Shown here: positions 10,731 to 22,334 of the stretch, one piece after another
Layout: every line of letters begins with the position of its first letter
Position numbering within the stretch: position 1 is the first letter of the stretch
Program-made: the position numbers and the translations under genes
Source of the DNA: Tupaia tana
Lineage: Eukaryota; Chordata; Mammalia; Scandentia; Tupaiidae
Reading direction: 5' to 3'
Length of the DNA: 64,000 bases
NCBI GenBank assembly: GCA_026018925.1
Contig: JAKSZU010000133.1
Span: 186,001 to 250,000, forward strand
Notes under the pieces: model-generated
The model's database searches: none
What the model was told of the DNA's origin: nothing
The model's input: the letters and a program-made list of their open reading frames with translations, nothing else

Positions 10731-10830
10731 AAGGGAAAGTGAGAAAGCAAGCCACTAGGTCCAGGACTCAAACCACCATTGGCCATGTGGGAGTCCAGCA
10801 ACATTGACCACCATGCCGTTTCCTGGCCCC
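10631..10830 (-). mobile_element. Short SINE
   Basis: Minus-strand short form beginning in a T run. A pure GA run at about 10690-10720 sits in its body. The head is diverged. Confidence 0.88.
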
Positions 10831-11645
10831 TTAAGTTTTTATTGTCTATAGTTAATTACTTTATTCTGAGGCTCTTTCTAAAACATTTTGTAATAAGCTA
10901 TAATCCAAAAATTGTGTCTTTTAAGAAAATTAATAAAAAATACTCTGATAAGTACTCTGGAATATAGGTTTTTGATGAGTTTGAGATCAGACTTCTGCAT
11001 TTTCAGGATTTAAATGAAAAGATTGGACAACAGTAACACTGCAAACTGAACAGAAGAGATTAATTACATGACTAAAGTGGGGAAATAGAATTTTACGACT
11101 TTTGGCTAAAACATTACTGCTTTTCTTATATGCCTTGTTTTCTGAATTTAAGAATTTTTTTTTCTTTTGAGTTGTTGATTGCTTCAGCAATTTGTTGCAA
11201 AGCTTGTTTTTTGAAAATAGAATTGAAACATAAACTTTTCTCCCTTCCTGACACCTCCAGTATTGGAAAGTGTTTGTGAGTATTGTTGTTTTGTGGTAGT
11301 ATGGTTATTGGCATAAATTAAATGATACTTGTTGCCTTGCACCAGAAATCAAAAATACTGGTTATTGCTAGGGTTTGGGCTGGAATGTCATATCTGAAGA
11401 TATAACCAGAAAGCTAAGGAGCTAAGGTTGATTTTAAAAAGCCAAGAGAAGCTCTTGGAAAGATTGCCTTGTAATATAAACAGTTCTGCCTGGCAGAATG
11501 TCACTTTCTGACAGGCCCAAAAGCTTCCAAGTACAAGTACTTAAAGGCACAGTCAGATGGTAGATTCCTGACTTGACTCAGTAGCCTTGGGAGGCTTTTT
11601 AAAGAGTCTAATCTAAAGCTCCCTCTAAAAAGTTTTGGCAAAGTT
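10831..11645. other. Unassigned DNA
   Basis: About 0.8 kb with no supported gene or named repeat. Confidence 0.35.
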
Positions 11646-11910
11646 GGGACCAGCAGTTAGCGTAATGGCTATGTCGCTGGGCTCCCACGTAGTCGACCAC
11701 GGTTTGAGTCCCGGGCCCGGTGGCTTAAAACTCACGCCGGGCGCGTGTGCGTGCATGCCCAAGATCCCGAGAGGAGAATGGAGGAGAAGGGATCACGGCG
11801 TGGCCATCCCCCGTGAGGGGTGATTTATCGCTTTCTATCTCTGTCTCTCTCTGTCTGTCTGGCGAGCGCACATACCCTATAGCAAAAACTTCTCAAAAAA
11901 AAAAAAAAAA
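11646..11910 (+). mobile_element. Long SINE
   Basis: Plus-strand copy with many CpGs retained. In the hairpin stretch the sequence reads CCCCCGTGAGGGG, an altered loop with the stem partly kept. Confidence 0.92.
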
Positions 11911-11989
11911 GGTTTCAGCAAAGTCAACTAAATCAATTAGTATTCTTAATGGACTTTGTGCAAATAACAGACAAAATTAAAACTAAACA

Positions 11990-13030
11990 ATTACTTTTCT
12001 ATTTCATTTATTCCTACTCAAATCTTTATTATCTCTTTACTCCTGGCATTTTTTGGATTTTTTGTTGCTTATCCAATTCCCTGAAGCATGATGTTAGATT
12101 GTCCTTTTGCCATCTTTCCATCATTTTCTGGTGCACACTAATTGCTATGAACTTTCCTTTTATGACTGCTTTTGCAGTGTCACGTAGATTATGGAATATT
12201 GTGCACTCATTATCACTTTTTTCTGTGAATCTTTTGATTTCAGTCTTAATCTTTGCAGTAGTCATGAAGTCATTCAGAAGTAGGTTATTTAGTTTCCATG
12301 TATTTATGTGTTGTAGAGGGTTTTCCTGAGATTAATATCAAGTTTAATTTCATCATGGTCAGAGAAGATGATGGATCTAGTGTCTATAACTTTGAATCTG
12401 TGGAGGCTGGTTTTGTGCCCTATTATGTGGTCAGTCTTTGAGAAGGTATCTTGTGGAACTGAAAAAACGTATATTTGTGTTTTTTGTGTGCAAAGTTTTA
12501 TAGATGTCTATCAAGTCCATTTGATTTATGGTATCATTTAGGTCCTGATTCTCTTGGCTAATTTTTTGTCCCATTGACCTGTCTCAAGGAGATAATAGGG
12601 TGTTGAGGCTCTGTGTTACAGTCTATGTCTCCTTTTAGATTGAGCAGTCTTTCCTTTACAAATTTGGGTGCTCCTGAGTTGGGTGCATAGATATTTATAA
12701 GCTTATATCTTCTTAGGGAATTAGTCCTTTTACTATTATATAGTGCCTTTCTTTATCTCTTCTTTTTGTTTTAAAGTCTATTTTGTTTGAAATCAGTATA
12801 GTGACTCCGACTCTTTTTGGTTTTCATTTGCATGGAATACCTTTTTCCAGCCCTTCACTTTCAATCTATGTGTGTCTTTATCCATGAGATGGGTTTCTTG
12901 TAGGCAACAGGTGCAGGGTTTCTGATTTTTAATCCATTCAGCCAGTCTGTGTCTCTTGATCGGAGAATTTAATTCATTAACTTTCAACGTTATCGCTATT
13001 TCCAGGTTTGTCCCTACCATTAAGATAGTC
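11990..13030 (-). mobile_element. L1 ORF2 fragment, endonuclease to EN-RT linker, antisense
   Basis: The minus strand at 12793-13041 encodes the beginning of an L1 endonuclease (contains CCLQETHLMDKDTHR and NSPIKRHRLAEWIKNQ). The stretch at 12029-12265 encodes later ORF2. Several stops are present. It adjoins a piece in the opposite orientation at 13031. Confidence 0.88.
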
Positions 13031-13388
13031 ATATTAAACAAACTATACAGAAAATAAATGAAAGCAAAAGCTGGTTATTTGAAAAGATAAACAAAATTGA
13101 CATACCATTAGCTAGATTAATTAAGAACAAGAAAGGAAGGAATCAGATAAATCAAATTCACAATGAATCAGGTAACATTACAACAGACATAATAGAAATA
13201 CAAAACATCATTAGAGGATACTATGAGTGACAATATGCCAACAAAGAATAAAATCTGGATGGATAGGAAAATTCCTGGATAAATATAATTTACCAAGATT
13301 GACTCAGGAAAACATAGGAAGTCTGAAAACATCTATAACAAGCAATGAGATTGAATCAGTCCAACAAAGAAAAGTTCAGGTCCCATTG
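13031..13388 (+). mobile_element. L1 ORF2 fragment, EN-RT linker, sense
   Basis: Plus-strand L1 linker sequence (AAAGCTGGTTATTTGAAAAG onward), closely similar to 61560-61880. It is inverted relative to the L1 pieces on both sides. Confidence 0.85.
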
Positions 13389-13645
13389 GTTGTGAAGAGT
13401 AAAATTTCTTATATGCTGTTGGATATGTTTTGCAGTTATCTTGTTGAAAATTTTTGCACCTATATTCATCAGAGATAGAGGTCTGTAACTTCCTTTTTGG
13501 TCATATCCTTATCTATTTTGGGAATGGGGATGATGGAGAGACTTCATAGAATAAATTTGGAAGTGTTCCTTCTTTTTGGATCTTTAGAAACAATTTGAGT
13601 ACATTGAGTGTTACCTCTTCTTTATAAGTTTTGTAGATTCAGCAG
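13389..13645 (-). mobile_element. L1 ORF2 fragment, RT, antisense
   Basis: Minus-strand reverse-transcriptase segment comparable to coordinates 1-330 of this window. Together with the two preceding pieces it forms a minus/plus/minus rearranged L1. Confidence 0.8.
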
Positions 13646-13719
13646 TGAATCCAATGGGAGAGGACGCAAAACATGCCTTTCTTGGGGTGATCAGGTACAT
13701 GGGATCCTTTTATTTGATT

Positions 13720-14050
13720 TTGAGAGCAAGAGACAGAATTTGGAATTCAGCGAAAATATTTACCATTAGTCTGGCCCAAAAACGGTGAGACATGTGGAAT
13801 CAGGGGCTTGTAGGTTATTCGTGGGTTTTACAGTTTTTAGGTTGGTAATTGGAAGAAGAAGATTGCTAAGCAGGAAAAAAAATGTACTTAACAGAAATGA
13901 GAAGGCTTAATATACATCACAAAAATACTATGCCAGGGACAGGATGTAGGAAGAATCCTGTTACCAATGGGTCAAAGTGATCTGTTAATGTTTGTGAGCA
14001 TGACCCCCTCCAAGTGTCTCTGAAAAGGATTTTGGAAAATAGAACTAGCA
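13720..14050 (+). repeat. Unnamed repeat, copy 1
   Basis: About 330 bp matching 15228-15560 in the same orientation (shared words include TACAGTTTTTAGGTTGGT and GGATCCTGTTACCAAT... style segments). The family-1 LTR copy C and a SINE lie between the two copies. Could be ERV internal or LTR sequence; identity unknown. Confidence 0.7.
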
Positions 14051-14290
14051 ACCATGCTGTCTTCTTTGTTGTATATTATAATTAAATGTGCTTTCAGATT
14101 TAAAAACATAACAGTAAAAGCTGGTGCTAACATAGTATTGAAAAACTAAAGAAAAAGTTCTGAGTATTTTGAAATAAACGCATGCCATTTCTTCCAATTC
14201 TGACCTCTGAAACTATATCCCCATTCACCAAAATACAGATCAGTCATCATTCATTTTCCCTCAAGATTGAGAGGTTTTTCAAAAGATAGT
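14051..14290 (+). repeat. Old repeat shared with 20130-20290
   Basis: Contains AAATGTGCTTTCAGATTT followed by a similar context (AAGCTGGTG.TAACATA) also seen at about 20182-20235. Family not recognised. Confidence 0.5.
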
Positions 14291-14293
14291 GGA

Positions 14294-14566
14294 GGGAACC
14301 AGCAGTTAGCGTAGTGGTTATGTCGCTGGACTCCCACGTAGTCGACTGCGGTTCACGTCCCGGACGCGGTGGCTTAAAACTCACGCCAGGCGCGTGTGCG
14401 TGCGTGCCCAAGATCCCAAGAGGAGAGTGGAGGAGAAGGGATTGCGTGTGACCATCCCCCCTGGGGGGTGATTTCTCGCTTTCTGTCTCTGTCTCTCTCT
14501 CTCTCTATCTGGTGAGCGCACACACCCTATAGCGAAAACCTCTCCAAAAAAAAAAAAAAAAAAAAA
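14294..14566 (+). mobile_element. Long SINE
   Basis: CpG-rich plus-strand copy. Imperfect flanking repeats AGATAGTGGAG and AGAGAGTGGAG. It sits immediately before the 5' edge of LTR copy C, as the short SINE at 1110-1278 does before copy A. Confidence 0.92.
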
Positions 14567-14578
14567 GAGAGTGGAGAC

Positions 14579-15227
14579 TGTAACCGAGCAGGGACCTTCT
14601 AAGTGGGATGGGTCCTCAGTTTCCCCCTCTGTTAAAAAAAAAAAAGTGAGAATTTCCCAAACTGAAAATAAGGGCTGAACTAAAATAAAGTGTATTTTCT
14701 GAGTTTCTTGGAATACAGAATCCATTTACATTGTAATGGCCTAGAGTAAGGGATAAGTCTTCAGACTTTGGTTGTAATAATGAAAGAACAGTGACAATGA
14801 ATAATGGCCATTTGACCTCTAAAACTCTCCCTTAAAGGAAAGGTAAGGTTTTTATTTCAATATTTAAGATATTTTGTAGGGAAGAAACTGTTGGCTGTGG
14901 GCTCAAAAGACCCCAGGTAGAATGACCCCAGAAACCTGAACAGAAATTTGATAATTTAAGGCCTCGCCAATCAAGAATCTCCATGACATAATCCCGTCCT
15001 CTTGAAACAATCAGTGAACTGATCATGTGCCTGGAACCTCTGCCCCTAATTTTTCCCTTAAAAATGCATGTAGGGAACACCTTGAAGAGACAGGATTTTT
15101 CAGCATGAGCTGCCTGCTCTCCTAACTTTGTGCTTTGCAATAAATCTGTATTTTCCTTCACCACACCATGTGCCTATGGTTTGGTTTTATAGCTTTTGGA
15201 TGAGTGAACCTGATTTGAGTTCAGTAA
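14579..15227 (+). mobile_element. ERV LTR, family 1 copy C
   Basis: Starts TGTAACCGAGCAGGGACC, has AATAAA near 15139, and ends near TTCAGTAA. No internal SINE, so it shows the uninterrupted sequence at the AAAAATGCATGTAGGGAACA site used in copies B and D. Confidence 0.78.
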
Positions 15228-15560
15228 GAAGAGCGGGAGACAGAGTTTGGAATTTAGTGATGAGTTTTTCCATTGGTCTGGCCCCAAAAAGCAGGACATG
15301 TGGAAGGGGGAATTTGTAGCTTATAGGTGGGTTTACAGTTTTTAGGTTGGTGATTGCAAAAGGAAGATTGCTGAGATCAGAAAAGAATGTACTTTAACAG
15401 AGATAAAGAGGCTTAATATACATCCCCCAAATGCTATGACAGGAGTAGGATGTAGGAAGGATCCTGTTACCAATAGCTGAGAATGGTCCATCAACGTGTG
15501 TGAGTATGACTCCCTCCAGGCCCACTGGAGAGGATTTTGGGAAATAGAAAAAGCAGTCAG
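15228..15560 (+). repeat. Unnamed repeat, copy 2
   Basis: Second copy of the 13720-14050 repeat, abutting the 3' edge of LTR copy C. Confidence 0.7.
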
Positions 15561-15576
15561 ACTTTTCTCCTCACTT

Positions 15577-15836
15577 TTTTTTTTTTTGAGAGGTTTTTTG
15601 CTATAGGGCGCGTGCGCTCGCCAGACAGAGAGAGACATAGAGACAGAAAGCGAGAAATCACCCCCCAGGGGGGATGGTCACGCCGCAATCCCTTCTCCTC
15701 CATTCTCCTCTCGGGATCTTGGGCACGCACGCACACGCGCCTGGCGTGAGTTGTAAGCCACCGGGTCCGAGACGTGAACCGCGGTCAACTACGTGGGAGT
15801 CCAGCAACATAGCCATTACGCTAACTGCTGGTTCCC
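15577..15836 (-). mobile_element. Long SINE, young subfamily
   Basis: Minus-strand copy almost identical to 7827-8089. TSD TCTCCTCACTT at 15566-15576 and 15837-15847. Confidence 0.95.
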
Positions 15837-16087
15837 TCTCCTCACTTCTCATCTGGTGCCCACAGAGCTCCCTCCTACCCTCCCGGCTCATGCCTGTCTA
15901 CCTACTCTAACATTTTTTCTGAAGATCTACAAACTGCACATGTTCAGCTTGTTAAATAGATTCCAAAGATCACCAAAGTAACTTGTGTATAGACAACCTT
16001 TGTAAAATGCAAACTACAGATGAGGAAATTCTTTCAGACCACTTCAGCTGGCTGCTTGCACTGTAACTCATTGGCAAAAGTTGTGCT

Positions 16088-16458
16088 TGTTAGGCCGAAG
16101 GCCTGGGCATCTTGGATGGATGCAGTCAGCTGATGCAACCTAGATGTAGCCTGTCATCAGACCTATGCTGCACTCAGATCTAACCCAGATGTAGCACATG
16201 GCACCCTACCTTGCATTCAGCACCAGACCCTACATGGCATAGTAGTCTGCTCTCCCCCTAAATCATTATCATTCATGGACTGTTTCTACCTCTAAGATAC
16301 TCCCCCTTCCTACACCCTTATAAAAATCACTAAACCCCTTCCTAGGGTGCAATTTCTCTGGCCTTCTCTCTCTCTGTTGGATCAGGGAACCTCGCCTGGA
16401 GCATTCCCAATAAAGGCTCTACATTTCTATTTTGTGCATGGTCAACCCATTTTTTATA
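16088..16458 (+). mobile_element. 5' LTR of deleted provirus (family 2)
   Basis: 371 bp from TGTTAGGCC to the CATTTTTTATA end, paired with 19511-19897. TATAAAAA-like box near 16320 and AATAAA near 16410 give U3-R-U5 order. No matching target duplication with the 3' LTR flank is visible. Confidence 0.9.
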
Positions 16459-16460
16459 TA

Positions 16461-16478
16461 TGGCACCAAAACCTGGGA
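16461..16478 (+). promoter_or_regulatory. Candidate primer-binding site, Phe-tRNA-like
   Basis: TGGCACCAAAACCTGGGA lies 2 bp after the 5' LTR, where a retroviral primer-binding site belongs. It resembles the complement of a tRNA-Phe 3' end with four transition-type differences. The assignment is from memory of tRNA ends. Confidence 0.5.
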
Positions 16479-16789
16479 GGAGTTTTTGTGCCCCGTAGTC
16501 CCTGTGAGGGCCTCTCCTCCCCTGAACCAGGAGCCAACCCACCAACCACTAACTAGCCACCTGCTCTGGCCTCTGAGGGCAAGTTCACCTGCCCACGGTT
16601 TCTAGGACTCAAACCTCTGAGTTCTCTGTCTGAAAACATGGCTGTGTCAGGGTCCCTGCTGACTCCTGGAGTTCAGGTGATTGTAGAGAGTTCCCAATTT
16701 CCTGCTGCCCATCAACCTGTTCTGCTACATGAGGGAAAAGGAGATTTGGGACATGTCTCCCTGTTCTGTTCACTTGAGTCCCGGGCACA

Positions 16790-18310
16790 ATGGGTAATAC
16801 TGAGTCCATAACTGAGCCAAAGATGCTGCTGGGCTGGCCGCTCTATAATCTCACCAAATTAGGACTCGCTCAGAATCTCCACTGCAAGCAGCTGATATTA
16901 TATTCCACTGTGGCCTGGTCACAATTCCCTTCGGACAACAGGTCCAAATGGCCTCCTGAGGGGACTTTTGATTACAATACCCTCACTGATTTGGATAACT
17001 ACTGCCAAAGGGTAGAAAAATGGTCAGAGGTTACATATGCCCAAGTGTTTGGGGCCTGGGCTCCCTCTGTACCACTTGCACTACCACCCACGTCCTTCTC
17101 ACAGTCTAAGACCAAACCTCTCTCTCCTATAGATGAACTGCCTGAAACTCTTACTTCCCCTCCCTCCTGGCACCTGCACAAGAGTTCCCAACCATACCCT
17201 GGTACTATTTGGCGCTGCCAGTCCCAGACCACCCTACCGCTTCCCCAAATTTACCCCATGCCTTCACTGCCTCCACCTCCTCCATGTCCTTTGCTCCCAT
17301 CCTCTCCTCACATGTCTCCAGTTTGTTCACATACCCGCTCACACTCTCACCCTTCTTCCACTCCTTCCCCTAGTTCTAATCTCTTCTGTCCTCTCTGGGA
17401 AGGGAACAGAGGGTACTGACAGGGTCCATATTCCCTTCTCTCTCCAAGATCTATCTCAAGTAGAAAGAAGACTTTGTTCTTTCTCTGCTAACCCCATGGC
17501 TTTTATCAAACAGTTCCACTATTTTACTGAGGCTTATAATCTTACTTGGGATGACCTCTATGTAATCCTGTCCTCCACCCTGATTGAAGATAAGAGAGAG
17601 TGAGTCCAGGCTACAGCCTGAGAACATGCTGACCAAGCTGCTTGGTCAACCCAACTCTACCAGTCAGACAAGCAGCTGTTCCTACTACTGACCCAGGTAA
17701 GACTATCAGGTAGGAAACTCTGGCCAAAAAAGGCAAGGCTACATGATCTAATGCCTTCTGGCTGGAATGCAGGCTGTATCTAACAAAATTGTCAGTTTTG
17801 ACAAACTCTGAGAAGTCACCCAGGAGGCAGATGAAAACCCAGCAATGTTCCTTAATTGCCTTACAGGGGCCTTAATTTTTATACAAGATTAGATCCCACT
17901 TCACTGGCTGGGGCCATGGTTTTGGCATCTCACTTTATTACCCAATCAGTGTCTGATGTCCATAAAAAACTTAAAGGGGCAGAGGATGGCTCTCAGACCC
18001 CTGTCTGTGATCTGATGAAAATGGCATTTAAGGTTTACAGTGCTCAGGAGGTGGTGGCTGAGGCTGAATGCCAAGCCCGCCCTCACCTGGTGGCACTCCA
18101 AACCCAGGCCCAGAGAACCCTGAGCCCAGCAGCCCCGCAGGGGCACAAGAATGGGGCTTCCTCATCTAAGTCCATTCTCCCAGGACCATGCATCAAGTGT
18201 GGAAACACAGGCCACTGGACTTGACAATGTCCTTGTCCCCAACTGCCCACCAAGCCATGCCCCAAGTGCAAACAGTCTGGTCATTGGGAAAGTGAGTGAC
18301 CAATGGCTGA
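16790..18310 (+). pseudogene. gag pseudogene of a class I (gamma-like) ERV
   Basis: The open frame at 16790-17419 starts with MGN (an N-myristoylation type start) and reads as a matrix domain followed by a proline-rich stretch. A frame change places capsid-like sequence at about 17430-17603, where a stop ends the frame. A further frame at 17856-18224 carries the capsid end and nucleocapsid. One zinc knuckle (C-X2-C-X4-H) is visible near 18187-18220 but is interrupted by a stop before its last cysteine. A second knuckle-like CPKC...GHW follows at about 18255-18290. Gag would build the virion core; this copy cannot, because of at least two frame breaks and several stops. It lies 330 bp after the 5' LTR and leads into protease. 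Class I assignment rests on the matrix/capsid style and LTR form and is an inference. Confidence 0.85.
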
Positions 18311-18339
18311 CTCATCCCTGGTGCCTCCACATGGGAGAC

Positions 18340-18700
18340 AGGTGATTCCCTCTTTGGAGCTGTTGGGGCTAGCTACTGTCTGAAGAGGCCCAGACTTGAA
18401 GACCCCATCACCCTTACTGAGCTCAGGTTAGCACTACAGATAGTGGGTAAGTCTATCTCCTTTATTGTGGACATGCTGGGGGGCTACCTAATCCATCCTA
18501 CCCTCTCATCTGGGCTGCTATTTCCTTCTCAGATCTCAGTCACGGGAATAGAAGGCACACCCTCCTGCCCACCTAGGACAGCCACACTAGCCTGCCATAT
18601 AGATGGACAACCTCTCTCCCACTCCTTCCTAGTTATGCCATCATGCCCAATGCCCATTCCGGTCAGAGACATCCTTGACCAATTGGGAGATACCCTCTAA
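18340..18700 (+). pseudogene. Retroviral protease remnant
   Basis: The frame at 18443-18700 reads as an aspartic protease of retroviral type. The usual D-T-G catalytic triplet appears here as D-M-L, so the active site is lost. Downstream, where reverse transcriptase, RNase H and integrase should be, there is only a short jump to envelope sequence, so nearly all of pol is missing. It follows gag without a clean frame junction. Confidence 0.75.
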
Positions 18701-18884
18701 CTTCCTGCTGCATCCTCTGCCACTCACTTTCTCCTCTGTCTCATCTGCTCATCCATTGACTCTGACCTCTCCAGCTCCCTCCTTTCCTCTTCCTCCTGAA
18801 GAAGTTAGTCCTGTTGTCTGGGACACTTCTGAACCAGTTGTGGCCTCCCCCTCTTCTATAGACTCCTGCACCGTAAGAGTGGTC

Positions 18885-19350
18885 TTCCTTCTTGTTGTAG
18901 TGCACATATCACTACCATCCTCCCTTGCAGCCACTGAAACTGGGGAAGGGGCATTAGCCCACAGCATCTCCACCTCCCAGGACCTAGAGTCAAAACTCCA
19001 GTTAGCCAATGAGGCTTCGGCTGCCTCCCTGGCCTCACTCCAGCAACAAATTACTTCAGCCACCTGGGTAGCTCTTCAAAACTAACGTGCCCTTGACCTA
19101 CTGACAGCAGAGAAAGGGGAGGAATGCTGATACTATGTCAACGAGACAGGGCTGGTTGAACAAAGTATTCATGTTCTCAGTTGTCTAAGCAAAGAACTAT
19201 GGTGCCAGCAACAACAGCTCACTTCTCTCTTCCCAGACTGGTGGCAATCTACCCTCATCACCTGAATTGACCCTATTTTAGGACCATTAATTCTCATCTG
19301 CCTTCTCTTCATGCTTACACCCTATTTCCTCAGGTTCCTCCAAAGCTGAA
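18885..19350 (+). pseudogene. Envelope transmembrane-subunit remnant
   Basis: Two frames (to about 19085, then 19086-19350) read as the ectodomain helix region and the membrane-anchor end of a retroviral TM protein, with hydrophobic residues near 19270-19340. The surface subunit is absent and stops or frameshifts break what remains, so it is not expressible as an intact envelope. The joining of protease to TM implies an internal deletion of several kb relative to a complete provirus. Confidence 0.75.
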
Positions 19351-19510
19351 TCTGAGAAGTTTTGCAGGTGGTTGTTAACCAAATGTTCCTCCATCCCTAC
19401 ACACAAGTTCCCACCGAGCCCTTGGCCCCTGACTTCCCCTCTTTGTCTCAATTCAGCAAGAAGTAGTTAATGATCAAATGGTGACCTATAACACCAAAAC
19501 AGTCAGGGGA

Positions 19511-19897
19511 TGTTAGGCCGGGGCCTTGGGCAGCTTGAATATAGGAGTTGGACGCCATGCTCCAGTCGTCTGATGCAACCCAGATCTAGCCTGTCATCAC
19601 ACCTACGCTACACTCGGATCTAACCTGGATGTAACCCACGGCACCCTACCTTGCATTCAGCACCAGACCCTATGTGTCACAGTAGTCTGCTCTCCCCCTA
19701 AATCATTACCATACATGGACTGTTTCTACCTCTAAGACATTCCCCCTCCCTATCCCCTTCTAAAAATCACTACATCCCTCCCTAGGGCTTGACTTCTCTG
19801 GTCCTCTCTCTAGGTCAGACCAGCGAACCTCGCCTGGGAGTGTTCCCAATATAGACTCTACATTTCTGTTTCTCGCGTGGTCAGCCCATTCCTTACA
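19511..19897 (+). mobile_element. 3' LTR of deleted provirus (family 2)
   Basis: 387 bp matching 16088-16458, preceded by a purine-rich GTCAGGGGA that could be the polypurine-tract remnant. It differs from the 5' LTR at many positions, including a small insertion near 19540, which indicates an old integration. Confidence 0.9.
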
Positions 19898-20349
19898 GTA
19901 TAAGACTATACAATACCTTCGAATAACATCCTAACTATTCATGCAGTATGTGTAATGGCAAACACTTCATCTTGCACTTAAATAAATCTTCAGAAGTGGA
20001 AACTCATCTAGGTCATATAAGACAAAAGACCTAGCCACAGAAGGTCTCACTTGTCATCTTTGATCAGGAAGATTATTTCTCCTATTTTTCTAGATGCCCC
20101 TGGAAATTAAGTTTCTGTTGTTGGTACCAATGAAAATGGGTCTAGCAGTCTGACTGTATTATTTGTTGCATGTATGGAAATTAAATGTGCTTTCAGATTT
20201 TGCATCTACAGTGGAAGCTGGTGTAAACATAATGGTAATGAAAGTTTAAAAGCAAGGATTCTGTGTAGTTCAAATGAAAGTATCCTTTTTCCTTTCCTTT
20301 AATCCTGATTCCTCACAAAAATGGATAATTGTCTACTGATAATATGTAT
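19898..20349. other. Provirus flank with an old repeat
   Basis: Mostly unassigned. About 20130-20290 resembles 14051-14200. Confidence 0.4.
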
Positions 20350-20610
20350 GGGGATAATGACAGTTGGCATAATGATTATATCCCTGGACTCCCATGTAGT
20401 TAACTGTGGCTCCAGTCCTGGACCTGGTGGCTTAACCTCACGCTGGGCGCATATGCGTGCATGCCCAAGTTCCCAAGGGCAGAATGAAAGAGAAGGGATT
20501 GCTACATGCCCATTCCCCCTGGGGGGTGGGGGTGATTCCTCACTTTCTGTCTCTCTCTGTCTTTCTGGCAAGCACACAGGGCCTATAGCAAAAACCTCTT
20601 AAGAGAAGAA
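20350..20610 (+). mobile_element. Long SINE, diverged
   Basis: Plus-strand copy with decayed CpGs and an extended G run in the hairpin stretch (CCCCCTGGGGGGTGGGGGTGA). Confidence 0.85.
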
Positions 20611-20624
20611 AAGCAAAAACAAAA

Positions 20625-20780
20625 AATGTGTATGATAATATCTTTTATTGGACCCATATGCAGTGTAATTCAAAGTGGTAAAATTCATTTCATGTGTTGT
20701 AAAGATGTACAGTGACTAAATGTAAAACAAAAAAAAAATGGAAAAAACAAAAGAAGAAGAAGAAAAATAATTAATTAAAA
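20625..20780 (+). mobile_element. Possible L1 3' end
   Basis: AAAGATGTACAGTGACTAAATG followed by an A-rich stretch resembles the 3' end of the sense L1 near 49990-50040. Confidence 0.45.
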
Positions 20781-20789
20781 AAAATTCCT

Positions 20790-21015
20790 GGGCTCAGCAG
20801 ATGGTATAATGGTTATGTTGCTAGACTCCCAGACCCAGCAGATTAAAACTCACATGCACACTGCATATGTGTGTGTATATGCCCAAAATCTCTAGAGGAG
20901 AATGGAGAAGAAGGAATTGACCATCTCCCTGTAGGGTGATTCCTTGCTTTCTGCCTGTCTCTCTCTGTCTCTCTGGAAAGGATGTGCAGCCTATAAAAAA
21001 GATCTCTAAAAAAAA
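20790..21015 (+). mobile_element. Long SINE, old copy
   Basis: Plus-strand copy with part of the tRNA head and body deleted, ending CCTATAAAAAAGATCTCTAA. Confidence 0.8.
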
Positions 21016-21252
21016 TCCAGATCCCCCAAACTTTACCACCACACAGCAGAAAACATCCAGATTGTTCCCTCACATCATTTTCCTGAGGATTAAGTGGTAT
21101 TTCAAATAACAGGGGGAACTGGAACACAGCAGGGATCCCTGAAATTGGACTGCATGTTCACTTTTCCCTTTTTTGATGAAAAAAAAAGAAAATTTCCAGA
21201 GGCAAAAATTAACGAGGGTTGAACTAAAAGTAAAGTATTTTCTAAGAGGGTT

Positions 21253-21735
21253 AGAATGTCGTTTCCCACCCTTCTCCCACACTGTCTCTGGTATCTACAG
21301 TTGCTCTTCATGCTTTTATACAGTCCAATGTCTCTGTTTTGGCCATGGAGTGCAGACATTCAGTATATATTAAGTGGGGACATAAAATGCTTCTCTTTCA
21401 TAGTCTAGTCTGCTTCACTTAACAGTAAATCTTACATATTCCCATTATTTTTATAGTTGAGTAGTACTCCATGGTGCATATGTGCCACACTTTTTTAATC
21501 CATTCATCTGTTTATGGACATTTGGATTTGTTCCATGTCCTGACTATTGTGAATAATGCCACAATAAATATGGACATGGAAGTGTTTTTCTGACTGAGTG
21601 CTTTTCTACCCTTTGGGTAAATACCCAAGAGTCGAATTGCTGGGTCATATGGTAGTTCTATTTATAGGTCTTTGAGGACTCCTAGTACTGTTTTCTGCAG
21701 TGGCCATACTAATTTGCATTCCCAGAATGCAAGGT
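21253..21735 (-). mobile_element. L1 3' part (3' UTR and ORF2 end), antisense
   Basis: The minus strand reads the end of L1 ORF2 (region CCATGGAGTACTACTC) preceded on the left by L1 3' UTR with TCCCACACTGTCTCTGG. It interrupts LTR copy D. Confidence 0.85.
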
Positions 21736-21749
21736 TAATTTGTATTTCT

Positions 21750-21917
21750 TTTATAAAGATAATTATTTATTCTATTTAACTTTATCTATTTATTTATTTA
21801 TTTATTGGATCAGAGTGAGAGAGAAAGTGAGAAAGCAAGCCACCAGGTCTGGAGCTGAAACCATAGTCAGTCATATGGGAGTCCAGTGCCCTCAACCACC
21901 ATGCCACCTCCTGGTGT
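21750..21917 (-). mobile_element. Short SINE
   Basis: Minus-strand short form with a TTTA-rich tail and CAAGCCACCAGGTCTGGAGC body. Confidence 0.88.
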
Positions 21918-22334
21918 TAAATATTTCTTATAATTTCATTTAATCATTGAACATTTTTACAGCTTGAAACATTTTTTTTTCCCAGTATGTATAAGGTGCA
22001 TGTCATTCAAATAAAAGATTTTACCATGTACATTTATATTCTAAAAGTCAAAGGGCAGGTTAAACTTTAGACTTTGGTTATGGTAATTAAATAATTTAAG
22101 ACATGATATTTGTGAAACTCTGACTTAGAGGAAAGATAAGGTTTTAATTTAAATTCTCAAGATGTTTTCCAGGATGGAAACTCTGGCCATGAACATACAG
22201 ACCCCAGGCTGAATGGTGCCAGAAACCTAATATTTTTCCCCTTCCAGAGTAGGAAAGATTACCAAAGACCACATCAATCAACAAAGTCCATGAAATAAAC
22301 CTGGTCCTTTAAAATAATCTTTTTTAAACCACCT

